Source of the DNA: Halichondria panicea
Lineage: Eukaryota; Porifera; Demospongiae; Suberitida; Halichondriidae
Assembly (NCBI RefSeq): GCF_963675165.1
Contig: NC_087389.1
Location: forward strand, 5,938,621 to 6,002,620
Direction of reading: 5' to 3'
Length of the DNA: 64,000 nt
The position numbers and the translations under genes are program-made. This document shows, piece after piece, positions 10,251 to 22,490 of this stretch (positions are counted from its first letter, which is position 1; every line of letters begins with the position of its first letter). The notes beneath the pieces were generated by a model, which made no database searches, was not told where the DNA came from, and saw only the letters and a program-made list of their open reading frames with translations.

Positions 10251-10641
10251 GAGTCTCAATTAAAGTGGATTAATCAATACATGTATAGGTACAGTGTAGG
10301 CAGGCCTTCATACTTGTGTACTAAGCAAAGCAATTAGTGAAGGAGCTTGTACATTAAAGAGCCCTAACAGATAGTTAACGCATGGAAACAGTACAGTACA
10401 TGCACAGACTATAATTATGTAATACAATGTTTCTGATACCAATTAACAATATCCAACAATATCCTTCAGCTCATGAGGACAGTGAACGTTGCATCAACTA
10501 AACAGGAAAGCTGGAGCCTCCAAAATGCACGATTTACATATTGATTATTTAGCCTACTTGAATAAACAGTATTGAACATGTCACTAGAGAATTAGCTGCT
10601 TCCTCTGAATGTGAGGTGACTTGTGTTGAGTTATTACTCAC

Positions 10642-10868
10642 CCTGACAGCCCGGGGTGTTGAGACAGTAGGTACCATTAGAACAGATGGAGTCATCTTCT
10701 CTACACTCATCAATATCTGGTGGGCCAGGGTGAGTCACACTGTGTACTAGTACAAGCCAGTCTCCTCACCTGTACAAGATCCCTCCACCTCCTCATATCC
10801 CAGGGCACACTCCTTACAGCTGTCAGCCCCCGGACCACCACACTCTTTCAGGCATGCCTTATCACACA
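10642..10868 (-). CDS. CRELD-type EGF exon pair, copy 2
   Basis: It contains the Cys-rich exon (CGGPGADSCKECALGYEE) and the DIDEC-type calcium-binding EGF exon. The phases are intact: G|TG entry, a G|AT junction and a strong CAGG|GTGAGT donor. It has an in-frame loss of three codons in the second exon (ends NTPGCQ) and an Arg-to-Lys change near the start. This is one of the two cleanest copies. Upstream partner exons are not adjacent, so whether it is expressed is unclear. Confidence 0.5.
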
Positions 10869-10899
10869 CTGCATGGATGCAGGTGTGTGTGGGGGTGTG

Positions 10900-12150
10900 T
10901 GCGTAGGGGGGGGGGGGGGCTGTGAAAGTAAATAGTTAATCAGTGCAGCTTGGCCGGAATAGCCACGTGGCTATTTTTCAGACAATATAGCCATGGCTAA
11001 AAAGCGGTCTCTACCTCGAATATAATGACTAATTTTGCAGTTCTGTCTCCAATGAACAATTAATTTATGCTCTCTATCTGCTAGACCTCACCTAAAATGT
11101 AATATTCAGCCGTATAAAATGACATCAAAAACCTAGTTTGGGCAGCCAGCATTGGCCAGTATACAGTGGCTGCATTTCAGAGTAGCAATCCGTGCCAGAC
11201 CAAATTAATGGCCGGTATGTTGAGGTGGCCTTTAGAGAGCCAGAATAGAGAGAGTCTACTATAATTATGTTGATTACCTTCGTGAATTGTGAGTTTAGTG
11301 CTCGGGTCATGTGACCACCACCTTAGGATCCCGCCCACACATACTCATCATCCTTGTAAGTCTGGGCCGCAAGATCTGGTGTGTGTGTGTGTGTGGGTGG
11401 AGAGTGATGTAAGAGGAAATAAAGAATGCCATGGCACAGAAAGTTAAGGGTTAGCTAATTTAAGGGGCAAATGCACAAAATTACCGTGTTCGATACCGTG
11501 TTCGATAGCTAAACTAAAACTAGAGCACTAAAGTGCAAACCCTCGGCTGGTGACATGATAATAGAGTGATAATGCAGTGCATGTAGCATGTATGACTAGC
11601 AAGAGCAACTCAAAAGCAATAAAACTAAACCAGACTGGAGGCATGCTGAAACATTAGACATGCACTGCGGACAGGGATCACAGCAAAGAAGCCTGGAGTC
11701 TTAGACTTAGAGAAGTATGGCTCAGGCCAGGCTGGAGTATAGGATCCAGACAGCCAACAACCAGTCACAATTTTAGCTTTCTACTATAATTATATCTGGT
11801 AAGGATCACTTCAGCTGCAACTACGTAATCAAGGCCATGTGTAGCTAGCTAGCTGCCAACGTGCAAGTTCAAGCTTCTTAGCTTTTGCTCGACAATGAAG
11901 CTTTAACATCAAAATCTGCCACTATTTAAACCAAGATATTGTTCTGTGAAGGCTATCTGTGCTGTAAACGCAGTGCTGTGGCACCCAGGTGAGTAGATAT
12001 ACCTGTGACAAACAAACAAACAAACAGACCAACAGACTACTATACCCGTGGCCGCCCACGCGCCTCGGGTAACAATACATTATCTGGTGAGCAATATACA
12101 GTCATGGTGTTTCAGTACTCACACTGGTTGTAGCTACTAGGAAGGGGTAG
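10900..12150. other. No clear gene; transposon-end fragment and (TG)n
   Basis: At about 11205-11265 the minus strand carries AGTAGACTCTCTCTATTCTG and CATACCGGCCATT, resembling pogo/Tigger-type termini; a similar end is near 45080-45140. A short (TG)n lies at 11382-11396. A possible small minus-strand exon (ISTELRGEAVSIRKTIKC) lies just outside, at about 12165-12250, with no assigned family. Confidence 0.3.
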
Positions 12151-13146
12151 TAGAACACACCCTCTCATTCCTGGTGGTCACACTTGATGGTCTTCCTGAT
12201 GGAGACTGCTTCTCCCCTGAGCTCAGTGGAGATAGTCTGACCATCTGCACACACTGCATGGGGAGAATACACGGATAACTGCAAACACGCTATAGTGGAA
12301 ATTATAATAATAAGGACACTTTAACTAATGGAAAGTGAACTGTTTATTGTAGTGTGTCTGCTAATTTCATGTGCTTCTATTGAGTTGGGACTTCCCCTGA
12401 TTATAATGCCTGATTATAAGAGGTGTCTTTATTTCAAGGGTGGTCAGTGTAGCCACACCCCCTCACCCGTAATGGCGTGCTGTATCTTCCTCTTCCTCTC
12501 TAGGATGCTCCTCTCCTGGTCCTCCACTGACTTGTGATAGAGCTACTCACCACACAGCCTCATCTGACAACACACCTGAAACAGGGGACAACAATTTGTT
12601 ATAATTATGTTGGAGAACAATAAATACTGTATAATAGTGCTGCTCACAAGCATCACTTACAGGAAGATAGAGCCTGCACTCAGTATCCTAGCTGTCTCTT
12701 GCTTTACTCTTCTCTTTCTTCAGTGATCCACCACGTGGCATGCGAAGTAGTGGGAGGGGGAGGGGCTGGTGTTTTATTCATTTCCCTTGAAGATAGCTTG
12801 ATCCACTGGCCATGGTAGTTGTATACTAAGCTATAGCTAGAAAAAAATATTCTCACACTCAACATTTTTTGTCTCTATCTCAAAATTACTTCTTTCAGGA
12901 CACAATGAGCACCAATAATCCTACGAAATCAAACGATCTGTACAAACACTGGGATCAACTAATGCAGCAAGAAAATATTGATTCAATAAAACCGTATTTT
13001 TATCTCGAGCTCTCTACCTAAAAGGGGCTGGGAATGTTTATTGTTCAAATAGATCTTCTCCTGTTGCACACCACATCACACATCATTGGTTTCCTGCATG
13101 TGAAATAATTGCATGATGAAATTTAATTATAGGCCTATTGGTTCAC

Positions 13147-16100
13147 TTACGTAGCTGCTGTCTGACACATTTTAAAGGCCAATTCTTCCTTTCCCATTCT
13201 CAACAGTATCTCCACCAGAGCTCTGTAAGTAGCGGCCCCTGGATTATGCTGTCTCCACAGTCTCAAGGCCTTGTCCATCGCTACTTGTGTGCCATTAGCA
13301 AGTTGAGCAATTCTGACATCACTTTGCTCTGCAGGACTCAGTCCCAGTTGTACAGCATAGGTGTCCACATTGTCAAAGTGAGCTGCCAGAATGATCATGT
13401 CAGTCTCTTTAATTTCAGTGTCAAGTTGAGAGTCTGTCACTTTTGCATGCTCCTTCAATTCCTCAATGGTCACAGTCCTCGGTCCACCAGCTCCTAGGAG
13501 AAGGAAAGGGGTGTGGTTAATGGGCGGAATCTCTGAGAGTGAACAGAACTGTTTGTCAATGACAGAGACATGAAATTCCTAGCTCTCTTAAAAGCAGAAC
13601 ACATTAAATTTCTATATAGTTCCTATAAGAACATAATTAATTACCCCAAATTCAATTATTTTATGCATGCATGGTTAACTGTAATCACGTACTGATCCAC
13701 ACATACCTGAGTGACTGGTGTGTGGATATGAAGTGAGTCCTTCAGTGACATCAGATGGTACAGCATCTGTCATTGCTGCATGTATTAATAATAACTGCTA
13801 TAATTAATGCAGTGTAATATAATGTGTTCTGCTTTTAAGAATTTCATGAATACGTAGATGTATATGGATTACTGACAAAGATGACTCACCTGTTGTATGT
13901 TGGTCTGTTCTGTGTGTAGACTGCAGGGCTGTAGTACAAGTAGCCTCGTCACTAGCTGTGGGGTGGTGCTCTACTGGTGATGCTTGAGAAAAGCTCTGTT
14001 CATTGATGAGAGTGTCTGGATCAGTGACATCACTAGGAGTGTCCACTGTATCAACAACCTCATAAACAATTCTGTTGTATTCCGCTGGTTCGTTAGCGGT
14101 TGACCATGAAAGGATGCTGTCGAAAACAGCTGAAGATATCTATAATGGATAAGATCACAGTAAAAAGTTAAAAATAATGATGTATTAATTGCTACACTCA
14201 CCGTTTGAGCCTCATCAATCATCTTCGACAGTAGCGTATCCCAAAGAGAATGGAAAGTACGATTCATCTAGGAAATTATGAGTGTAGTTTTTATGCATGA
14301 ATCAAGAACTCACCTCTTCATTTAGTGGAGGTAAACATGTTCTCTCCCACTCATTCAGCACTGCAGAATTCCTTGATTCTCGTATGATCTGTGTATTAAG
14401 ATAAATGCAATATAATCATGAACTATAGAGTGAGTACCTTCAACTGTTCATTGCACATGAGTATCAACTCCTCGCTCACAGGATTACCATAGAGTCCAAC
14501 ACCGTCCTCCAGGTAACTGAACCCCTCCAGACTAGGGAACAGCTCTGGTAGACACTCAGTGAGAGCTATCACTCCCTCATCATCAATGGAATTGTGGTTG
14601 AGATCCAACCTTTTTAAATTCTTACATATCACATTAGCGAACTTGAGATGGTGGATAAGCATTATGATGTCGGCAGAGGTGAGAGAATAACGCCACCAGT
14701 AAAGTTGTTCCAGATATGGAAATGCTTGAAGAAACTTTGCCAGTAAGAGAGTTCCAGCAGTTCCACTGAAATTGGAACCAGACAAGTCCATCACAGTTAA
14801 ACTGTTAGGGTTGATATTCAGCATCTCACAGGTGACTGTGTATTGAGACTCAGAGTGAAATGAAGTGGTGAGATGGGTATCTGATAAACCAATCTCAGTC
14901 AATCCTAACGGAATGTTCTCCACAACTGAACATAATCCAGGTAAACCAAGATTATTATCAGAGAGGAGTAATTTTACCAGATCAGGACAGTGAGGGGCAA
15001 TCGACTGTAAGAGGGTGGTCAGTAGAGCTCCATTGACGTCAGCATCATCAGTGAGGGTTTTGGCTAGCTTCAGTGCCTTCAGGTTGATAAGAGCACCAGA
15101 CAGTACAGCTGTCTCTAATGACTGTATGCCAGACACTCCAAGAGGATTGTGGGATAAGTTCAGTGTTGTAAGGCTCATACAAGATGTGTGCATGAATGAT
15201 GACATGATGTCAGTGAAGTTGTTATGCTCCAACCACCAGAGTGAATGTAAAGCTGTAAAAGCAGCTGAGGCTCTCTTGAATAGATCAGCAACACCTTTGT
15301 CAGACAACTTAGTCTGCTGGAGGAGTAATTGTCGTACTTGCAGTTTACCATTCGCATTGGAAAGTATGTCAGTTAGTTCTTTCAACAGTTTATCATCGAT
15401 TGCACGATTGGATATTCTGATAACCATATCGTCACAATTTACAGCATGACGAATAACATAGAACCCAGCTACACAGTCAAAAGTGGTGCTGAAATTATCG
15501 TCTAATAAATTTGCTCCATACAAATTACAAACTTTTGTGCAGAATCCAGAGTCAGAAGCTTCGAAAGCAGCATGACATAATAAAACCAACTTTTTAAGCT
15601 TTCCAGCAAACACAAATTGATCCGTCAAACCATGATCCAAACTGATCACCTTATCGCTATGACTACCATTGTACTTACTAGCAATACCAAACATAAATCT
15701 CCACACCATGTCAAACCGGCCACTGTCAGCATTAGTCTCAACAATCTTCAGTTTCTCCTCATTCGGTAGAGTAGCAAGATGGAGGGCAGCCAAGAACTCC
15801 TGGATGGTCAGGTGAGCAAAGTGAAAAGACAGGCCATGACCAACAGGTAGAAGTGATCGTGCAGACTGCAACAGACCAAAGCACAGCAACTTGTCACCAA
15901 CTTCGGGTAAGCGAAAGGACAAATCATCTTCTGAGAAAACCAGCTGATCTAATAATAAGCACTCGTAGGCAAACTCACACATCAACCAAAATGTGTTTTG
16001 TAGATCATTCGGAATCTTGTCAAAGCTATTGCAGCTAATAGGACAATCAGGGAACTTCTTTTTGACATTATGAAGGATAATGTTAAGAATAATTTGAGTG

Positions 16101-17053
16101 TACAGCTCAGTTAGCGTACGAGGAAGCTCTTGGTCTAAAGTGTGCCACAAGTTACAAACAATGGCACAATTGAGGGGCACAGAACACACACTCTGAATGA
16201 CTGGGTTGTTCTCAAGCTGCTTGATGAGAGAAGAAGCTTTCTCTGGAAATTGCTCAAACTCTGATTCTATGTATTGCTTGATATTCTCCTCATTGAAACC
16301 AACTACCTCAACCAAACGGTTTACAGAGGGAAGGTCATGAAGAGGAGCTGAAGCAGAAGGTCGTGAGGTGAGGAGAACAGAAGCAAAAGGAAGAACATCA
16401 CCAAAGAGAAGGTCATATAGAAATGAGGTTTCTAATTGATTGTCTTCACTAAGCTCGTCCCAGCCATCAGCTATGATGAGGACACTTTTTCCTTCTCTTT
16501 CTTCCAACTCTTCTACAACAGATTGGCGAATCCTCTCATTGGCATGAAGAAGTTTGAACAGCTCAGCGAGACTTGTGGCAGAGGACACTCGATTCTCTCT
16601 CAGTGGAAGCAACAGAACACAGTTGAATTGTGTCAGGATCTTGCCCTCTGCCCACCCTTCAGCAAGCATGGTACACAGTGTGGTTTTACCAATCCCAGCA
16701 TTGCCTTCAACGATGAGCTTCTTGACTGGTTTCTTGCTTTCTTCGACTTTGAATAGGTTGCCATGGAGAATTGGAGTACGCTTGACCTTATCATCAGGTG
16801 CACCATGTTGTGGTAAGCCGGCTCTAAATCCTTCTTCTTTTTCAGCCTCCACTAACTGCAAGTTGATGAGCCTGTCTCCTCTAACTGGTGGCCATTGCTT
16901 TTGACGATTCAAGAGTCTTTCTATGTATTTCTGGCGAATGCTAGTAATGAATTTGTGCATGTTCTGATCAATTTTTAGGAATTGTTTACAGCAAATACGA
17001 AATATTTGTATAGATTGGTTATTACTAATTTCAAGAGCGTAGTCGGAAGTGAC
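13147..17053 (-). CDS. NACHT-LRR receptor with C-terminal Death domain
   Basis: Six exons in consistent phase: 14438-17053, 14314-14388, 14202-14267, 13890-14139, 13707-13775 and 13147-13493, about 1140 residues. The large exon is a NACHT ATPase: Walker A GNAGIGKTT (residues 86-94 from the Met at 16960), Walker B LIIADGWDEL (161-170), then VLLTSRPSA, followed by leucine-rich repeats from about residue 540 to the end. A Ser/Thr/Glu-rich linker follows (exons 4-5). The last exon is a Death domain (TDMIILAAHFDNVDTYAVQL ... RLWRQHNPGAATYRALVEIL). NLR proteins are cytosolic sensors that oligomerise after ligand or damage detection. The frame is open upstream of the first Met to an acceptor (CATCTCAG), so 5' exons are missing. 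The final TAA lies inside a donor-like ACGTAAGTG, so a further exon is possible. The Death domain is C-terminal rather than N-terminal. Confidence 0.85.
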
Positions 17054-17600
17054 CTGAGATGATGTAATAAAAGCAGCAACAACCTAGCAGAGGATAGAGA
17101 ATTGAGATTTGATTACCGTACTTTATCTGACACAGTGTAGGATATGCCCCACCTACGAGGAGGATATACGGGGTGCATAATTATCCTCCTCGTATATGTG
17201 TAGTATATATCTGCATGACTTAATTATACATCTATATAGCTGCATGTTCCAATAAGAGGTGACGTATCAGTGTGGTAGGATTCGAATATTTCAGCGAACA
17301 CTCTGGTGCTTTAAACATATTCAGACATGAAAAGTTATAAGATACATTCCAAGCAACATAGCCAACAAGAGTGCTGTAGTTGTTAGTGTACTATTCAGTC
17401 ACACACTGTTCTATTAAACTTAGCTATCTTGCATTGCATATAGCTGCTTTCCCAGCCTCGTTGTCTCTATAACAATGGTAGCTAGGACACCAACTATATA
17501 GGCCTGGTATTGATTGTATCTGGACGTGCATGCATGGTTATAGGAACCAAAAAACAAAAGCAGAGAGATTTTGCAAAAACAACACACCGGCAGTGTTAGT
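17054..17600. other. Upstream of the NLR exon; no gene seen
   Basis: AT-rich. It contains a small imperfect inverted repeat at about 17153-17200 (TACGAGGAGGATA and its complement). Upstream NLR exons or a promoter may lie here or beyond, but none could be picked out. Confidence 0.3.
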
Positions 17601-19059
17601 CCATAGATACTATAGATTACATGGATATGAAACGACCGTAGTTTACAGTTAGTATGAAGACATTTTCTGGGACACTCACTGCCATGCTGTCAATGAGTTA
17701 GACAGAGTTGAAAAAAGAGCTATAGCTGTATGAAAAGAGCTGCAAATTCAACTAAAACACGACTGACTCTGCAACTAACTATCTGAAGTAAGTTTTGTCC
17801 GTGATTAGCTCGCTTAATCATGATGTTTTACTGTAATGGTGTGTTTCAACCTTTGTGACTCGAAATCTTAGCTTATAAGCGGATTGCTGTGTTTGTTTTA
17901 CATCAAGCAGTTAGCTAATATATATTGTTGTGTCTTCCATTATTATGGTTTGGTTTTGTATCTGCCGTAACTTTCTGTCACAATAGGTGCTGTCAAGTAG
18001 GTCTCTTTGTGTCACTTAATTTATATGACCATCAACCTTCAATGCCTACAATTGTTTTTATCAGGTAGTTTAAAGGCATCTTCATGCCTTGCAGAAGGTT
18101 TTAGTATTGCAGTTGTCTCATTGTGGCTAGAAATCATGCAGTACTAGATGTTTTTCACCTTCAATGAACATTTGTGGTTGATTTATAATGATTATGAACT
18201 AAAGTAGATTATTCTTTCGTAATGTTACAATGTCATACTGTTGACTTCATTTATGTTTCCTTTTACAGCAGACTCTCGCCTCACAAGAAAAAAGAAGTTG
18301 GCGAGATTAAGAAAGAAGGAAAACCATTCATTGACCGGCAAAAGAACGACATGAGAAAGTGATGTCCACTGTCCATGTCGTTTGAGTTCAAAGCCTCTAC
18401 TCCATATCAACAATTACGACAGCCAAGCATACTCGTCATTCATTCATGTATAATAATTGTAGTAGAATCTCTGAGATCTACAGTGGCGTAGCCAGGATTT
18501 TGGGAAGGGTAGGGCTCAAATCCATTGAGCAGGGCCAGAGCAGGCGCTAAATAGCTTGGAATTTTACCTAAAAAAAAGGTCATCATTATTTTTTTCATCA
18601 GCAGTAAGCATGCGCAGTAGATGGCCCTGCCCACATTTCCATTGAATGACATCATTCTAGTAACTACGCATGCAGTACAGTGCAGAAAAGATTGACAGAT
18701 AAGGTGATTCAAGCTTGTTTGGAGTTGATGAAACACAAAAGGGGGGGCTCTAGCCCCGTCAGCCCCCCTCTGCCTACGCCACTGATCTATATACATGTAA
18801 AATGCATCCTTGTCATGACTCAAGGCTATCTTAGAGCCTCCATCATCATTATTCTCATTCATAAATTCGTCAAAACTCTCTCAAATAACGCTCTCAGTGC
18901 TGGAACAACTAGTGACTCTCTTTGAGTAGCCATTGGAATAATCGTATAATTATATACTATACTGTAAACTTCCGCTACATCCGATGCAATGAGTGGGACA
19001 GCCAAAACACCGGAAACTACCGTCGTTTCATATCCATGTAATTTATAGTATCTATATGG
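17601..19059. mobile_element. 1.46 kb element with ~46 bp terminal inverted repeats
   Basis: The left end CCATAGATACTATAGATTAC and the right end GTAATTTATAGTATCTATATGG continue as near-perfect inverted repeats through GGATATGAAACGACCGTAGT. The flank TTAGT (17596-17600 and 19060-19064) looks like a 5 bp target duplication. No transposase frame was found. A plus-strand exon-like piece near 18270-18362 (KKKEVGEIKKEGKPFIDRQK) is of unknown meaning. A second element (18481-18784) is nested inside. Confidence 0.7.
18481..18784. mobile_element. 304 bp element, CAGTGGCGTAGCC ends
   Basis: Inverted ends CAGTGGCGTAGCCAGG and CTGCCTACGCCACTG, with a 5 bp duplication ATCTA on both sides (18476-18480 and 18785-18789). 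It is related to the 606 bp element at 4718-5323. Confidence 0.75.
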
Positions 19060-20060
19060 TTAGTCCTACTAGCTTGTACAAGGGGCAGTACTTGAGAGCA
19101 TATACGAAGCTAAATTATTAATACGGGGAAATAATTATGACAGGAAACAAAAATTAATGTGAAGAATCTCTGCATTTGTTTCCGGTTCCTGTCACGCCCA
19201 GATATACAATCAATGTCAGGCCATATTTTTCAACTTTTTTCTATAACGGCTTGGGATCGAGGCTATACTTGCATGCAGCTGCATGCTTGTTCTAATTATT
19301 CCGGACATCTCACGTGCGCTACATCCATGTATAAAGCAATTATACCGGGTTTTTGTACAGTATATCGTACAGCGGCCGGGTTAATTTCGTATATTATTTT
19401 GTATGGAAGAGCATCATAATTATACAAACATTAAAACTACAACTGCATGCAATAGGTCCTGAGCTGTACGAATAATATTTAAATGGTTATTCATACGAAC
19501 ATTTGCACCAACAAAAATTACTCACTATACGATACTATAAAGTTATACCTCTATGGTTTAGATCACAGGTATCACATTGTCTCTCTACTGAGCAAGGTTA
19601 ATGACAGCAAGGACACATTCTGTACACAAGACTTGACATTTATATACATGCCTATAGTCTCGTGGACCCAGACCCAGAAAGAGGGATGCAACATCTGCGG
19701 CTTGCAAGACTAATACATGCCGGTATAAAAACATACGCTATAAATTTATAAATTATAGACTATAGCTAAAGAGGTATCATGGACATGCATATAATTTATA
19801 ATCACTTCAAGTTCTAATTCTCTGTCTAATTTACTGGCTTACCAACTGGTCTCAGTGGCTCAGAATAAATTTTTCAGGGCTTGTTGTTTATGTAAGGGAA
19901 TTCCCCAACCTGGATAGGTGCTCATCTGACAAATATTTGTAGAGTCTATACCATTATACTTCATTTACTCTTTTTAATTCAGGACAGTAATACAATTAAT
20001 TGTGACATGAAACACAGTAAAGGGGTAGAAACAAATAAAGTGTGGAAATTATGTTCAGTA
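19060..20060. other. No gene seen
   Basis: AT-rich with short open frames only. A half-copy of the GGGATCGAGGCTA foldback end is at about 19253-19265. GTAAGGGAATTCCCCAA at about 19895 is shared with 5531-5547. Confidence 0.35.
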
Positions 20061-20073
20061 AAAACGAGTTCAG

Positions 20074-20176
20074 CTAAAAATGAAGATAATGTGTAGCAGC
20101 TGTACAGACTCTGACCAACTTCTTTGAGGAGGGCAGCTGGGTACTTTGTGAAGTGCACTGTTGGCAGAATATCATC
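20074..20176 (-). pseudogene. FYVE zinc-finger terminal exon, copy 1 (frameshifted)
   Basis: The exon begins after a (CA)n acceptor and reads [20 protein letters not shown], the C-terminal half of a FYVE finger. One base is missing at the last cysteine pair (TGT-ACAGCTGC instead of TGTGACAGCTGC), so the CDSC motif and normal ending are lost. Intact copies are at 28219-28318 and 53325-53424. Confidence 0.75.
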
Positions 20177-20358
20177 CTGTGTGTGTGTGTGGGGGGGGCG
20201 CAGTCATAGTGTGTGTGTGTGAGGGGGTGCAGTCAAAGTGTGTGTGTGTGGGGGGGGCAGTCATAGTGTGTGTGTGTGGGGGGGGGGGTGCAGTCAAAGT
20301 GTGTGTGGGGGGGGGTGAAGTCAGAGTGTGTGTGTGTGTGTGTGTGGGGGGGCAGTCA

Positions 20359-20402
<44 letters not shown>

Positions 20403-20560
20403 AGTCAAAGTGTGTGTGGGGGGGGGGGTGCAGTCATAGTGTGTGTGTGTGTGTGTGCGTGCGTGTGTGTGTGTGTGTGTTGTGTGGGGGGGGGTGCAGT
20501 CATAGTGTGTGTGTGTGTGTGGGGGGGGGGGGAGTGCAGTCATAGTGTGTGTATAGGTAC
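20177..20560. repeat. (TG)n / G-run minisatellite with GCAGTCATAG words
   Basis: About eight to ten units of GCAGTCA(T/A)AG(TG)n followed by seven or more G. This is the largest array of its type here, next to the FYVE exon acceptor. Confidence 0.85.
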
Positions 20561-20954
20561 ACTAGTTATAATTCAAGCACGGACATGTTACAGTAGTTGA
20601 ACATCTTTCAGCAGCCATAACTTTAGTACCGTGACCCCATTTTCAAAAATTTGATGATTTTCGAAAGCTTAGAAAGAGACCTTTCAAATGATGTATTTCA
20701 ATCCAATATTTAGATGTGGCCATAATTCAACTTTGAACCATGGGCTATTATTACATGGTATCGTGCCAAAATTGTCATCCCCCAAATATCTGGTACCATT
20801 TTAAAGGTCTTTTTCTTAAGCTTTCGGAAAATCATAAAATTGGATCCACGGAATTCAAGTTATGGCGACTGAACGAGTCCACTAACCAATTGATTAAACG
20901 GGGGACATGTACATGTAGTACATACCTGCACATTAATTTATACTATTCACTCAC

Positions 20955-21157
20955 TCTAACACTTCTTGGGGGGTGGCTGTTTGATAGTCAATGGTATTAT
21001 GGTCCTCCCCTTTATCTGCCGCCTCATGACCTCTGTCCTTTGACCCTCGCGACCTCTTCTTAGCAGCAAGATCTGGGGGTACAGGGGGACGATTGGAGGA
21101 TCGTTAGGGGTAGTGGGTGGTTCAGGGGGCGCCTTCCGCACAGGTACTTGACCCCTG
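20955..21157 (-). pseudogene. Ankyrin gene exon E9, copy 2 (frameshifted)
   Basis: It is 203 nt long instead of 204. One T is missing at GATCGT-TAGGGG, so the frame shifts after TTPN and runs to an early stop. The flanking introns match the other E9 copies closely. Confidence 0.75.
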
Positions 21158-21249
21158 CTGGGGGGAGGGGGTTGATAATTAGCACAAGAATAATAAGAAG
21201 CACTAACAAGCTACGTACATGTAGCTAGCTGCTAGTAATAATTGTTTTT

Positions 21250-21960
21250 GGCTGCCACGTGCAGAAATGCTAGAGTCAATTGCGTCGTAACAAGAGTACA
21301 GTAGAGTACAGTATGCTTGGCATAATAATTAAAAGTCATAACTTGAGTTGGTGAAATCCATTTAATAAAACATGCGCTCTCTTTATGTCCTACATGTATC
21401 AGGTGTAATAAATCTACCACCTTTTTATCTGGTGGAAGGGACCTGGGCTCTAGCCTTGGTGAAATTACCCATTTGGGTACAAAACTATCTCTGAGACAAT
21501 CATCTCATGTTATATTTCTTAGAGCTACAAAACTAATAACGAGGCTGTACCTGAATGAGATGTAGTCCTGGGTGGTTGAGGAAGGCGACGACTCTCTTAC
21601 TGTCCTCCTTGGACACGCTACTTGATAATCTGGACCTATAGAGGAGGATACAGGCACTGAGGCATAAATATAGAACCTTTTTGCAGTGCCTTACTGGGAA
21701 ACCTATAGAACTACATTACATTAGCACAAATCATTAATTATTTTAATAGTACAATAATAGTATACAGTACGTACACTTGCAACAGAGATTTGCCGAGTAA
21801 AACCACAATTACATTGTTAGCTATGAATATCACATTATCTATATATAATTTCTGCCATTTCTACAAAAAAAGACAGAACCTAGTCTACCAAAAAGGGTAA
21901 TTTGACGCCCCAACTTATATGTACGTACTTGAGAAGGAGTACGATGACTTCAAAATTTAG
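21250..21960. other. No gene resolved
   Basis: A short minus-strand open piece at about 21550-21635 (RLSSSVSKEDSKRVVAFLNH) is flanked by splice-like sites and could be an exon. I cannot assign it. Confidence 0.25.
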
Positions 21961-21974
21961 GGAAATTATTGTAA

Positions 21975-22062
21975 AGAAAGTCACCAAGAGGGAATCGAAC
22001 CCATGCCTTATCTATCATCTAATCTACTAAGCCACCACCCTAACCACTAAGCCACACCTATT
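21975..22062 (-). repeat. tRNA-derived SINE or tRNA relic
   Basis: On the minus strand, GTGGCTTAGTGGTTAGGGTG matches a Pol III A box and GGGTTCGATTCCC is a perfect B box about 50 nt downstream. The A-box word is partly repeated. The acceptor and T stems do not pair well, so it is not a functional tRNA. A T-run near 21870 could end transcription. Confidence 0.65.
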
Positions 22063-22490
22063 CTGTCCCTAGTTATTACACCTCTTAGTCATCACATGTT
22101 GTGCTCCTCAACACAGGAAATGGGTGTAGTCTGAAACCACCTCCAGCCCGTCATGTGACTTGAGAATTCTCTTTACCCAGTGATGCTTTTTTATTGAAAC
22201 TCTTATGTACCTCATTCTCCCCTCCCCCGGCCCCACCAGCGCCGGCTAGCAGGGGTCAAAGTGCACCACACACTCACACCTGCACAACAGAAACAAAAGA
22301 ACAATAGTAAATCGATCAGCTCTGAAACTAGAGCTCAGATGGTGTGCTCAAAACACAAATTTGGAACAGGCTATAACATGGCATAACAGGCCACACAATT
22401 CTTCTGAAATGGACTCTTCGCTTTCAAAAAATAAGGTTATCGAACTCTTCAAACAACTCCACCACAGTGTTCATCTTAACATCCTTCATT

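Noticed and set aside
15015-16904. Plus-strand open frames antisense to the NLR exon
   Set aside because: They overlap a strong NACHT-LRR reading on the other strand and show no domain. The same applies to plus-strand frames at 61.6-62.9 kb.
20161-20600. Open frames of Cys/Val or Thr/His repeats through (TG)n tracts
   Set aside because: Dinucleotide repeats are open in several frames by nature; similar frames occur at 8.5, 9.6, 31.8, 46.3 and 49 kb.
21975-22062. Functional tRNA gene
   Set aside because: The stems do not pair and the A box is duplicated; it is better explained as a SINE head or relic.
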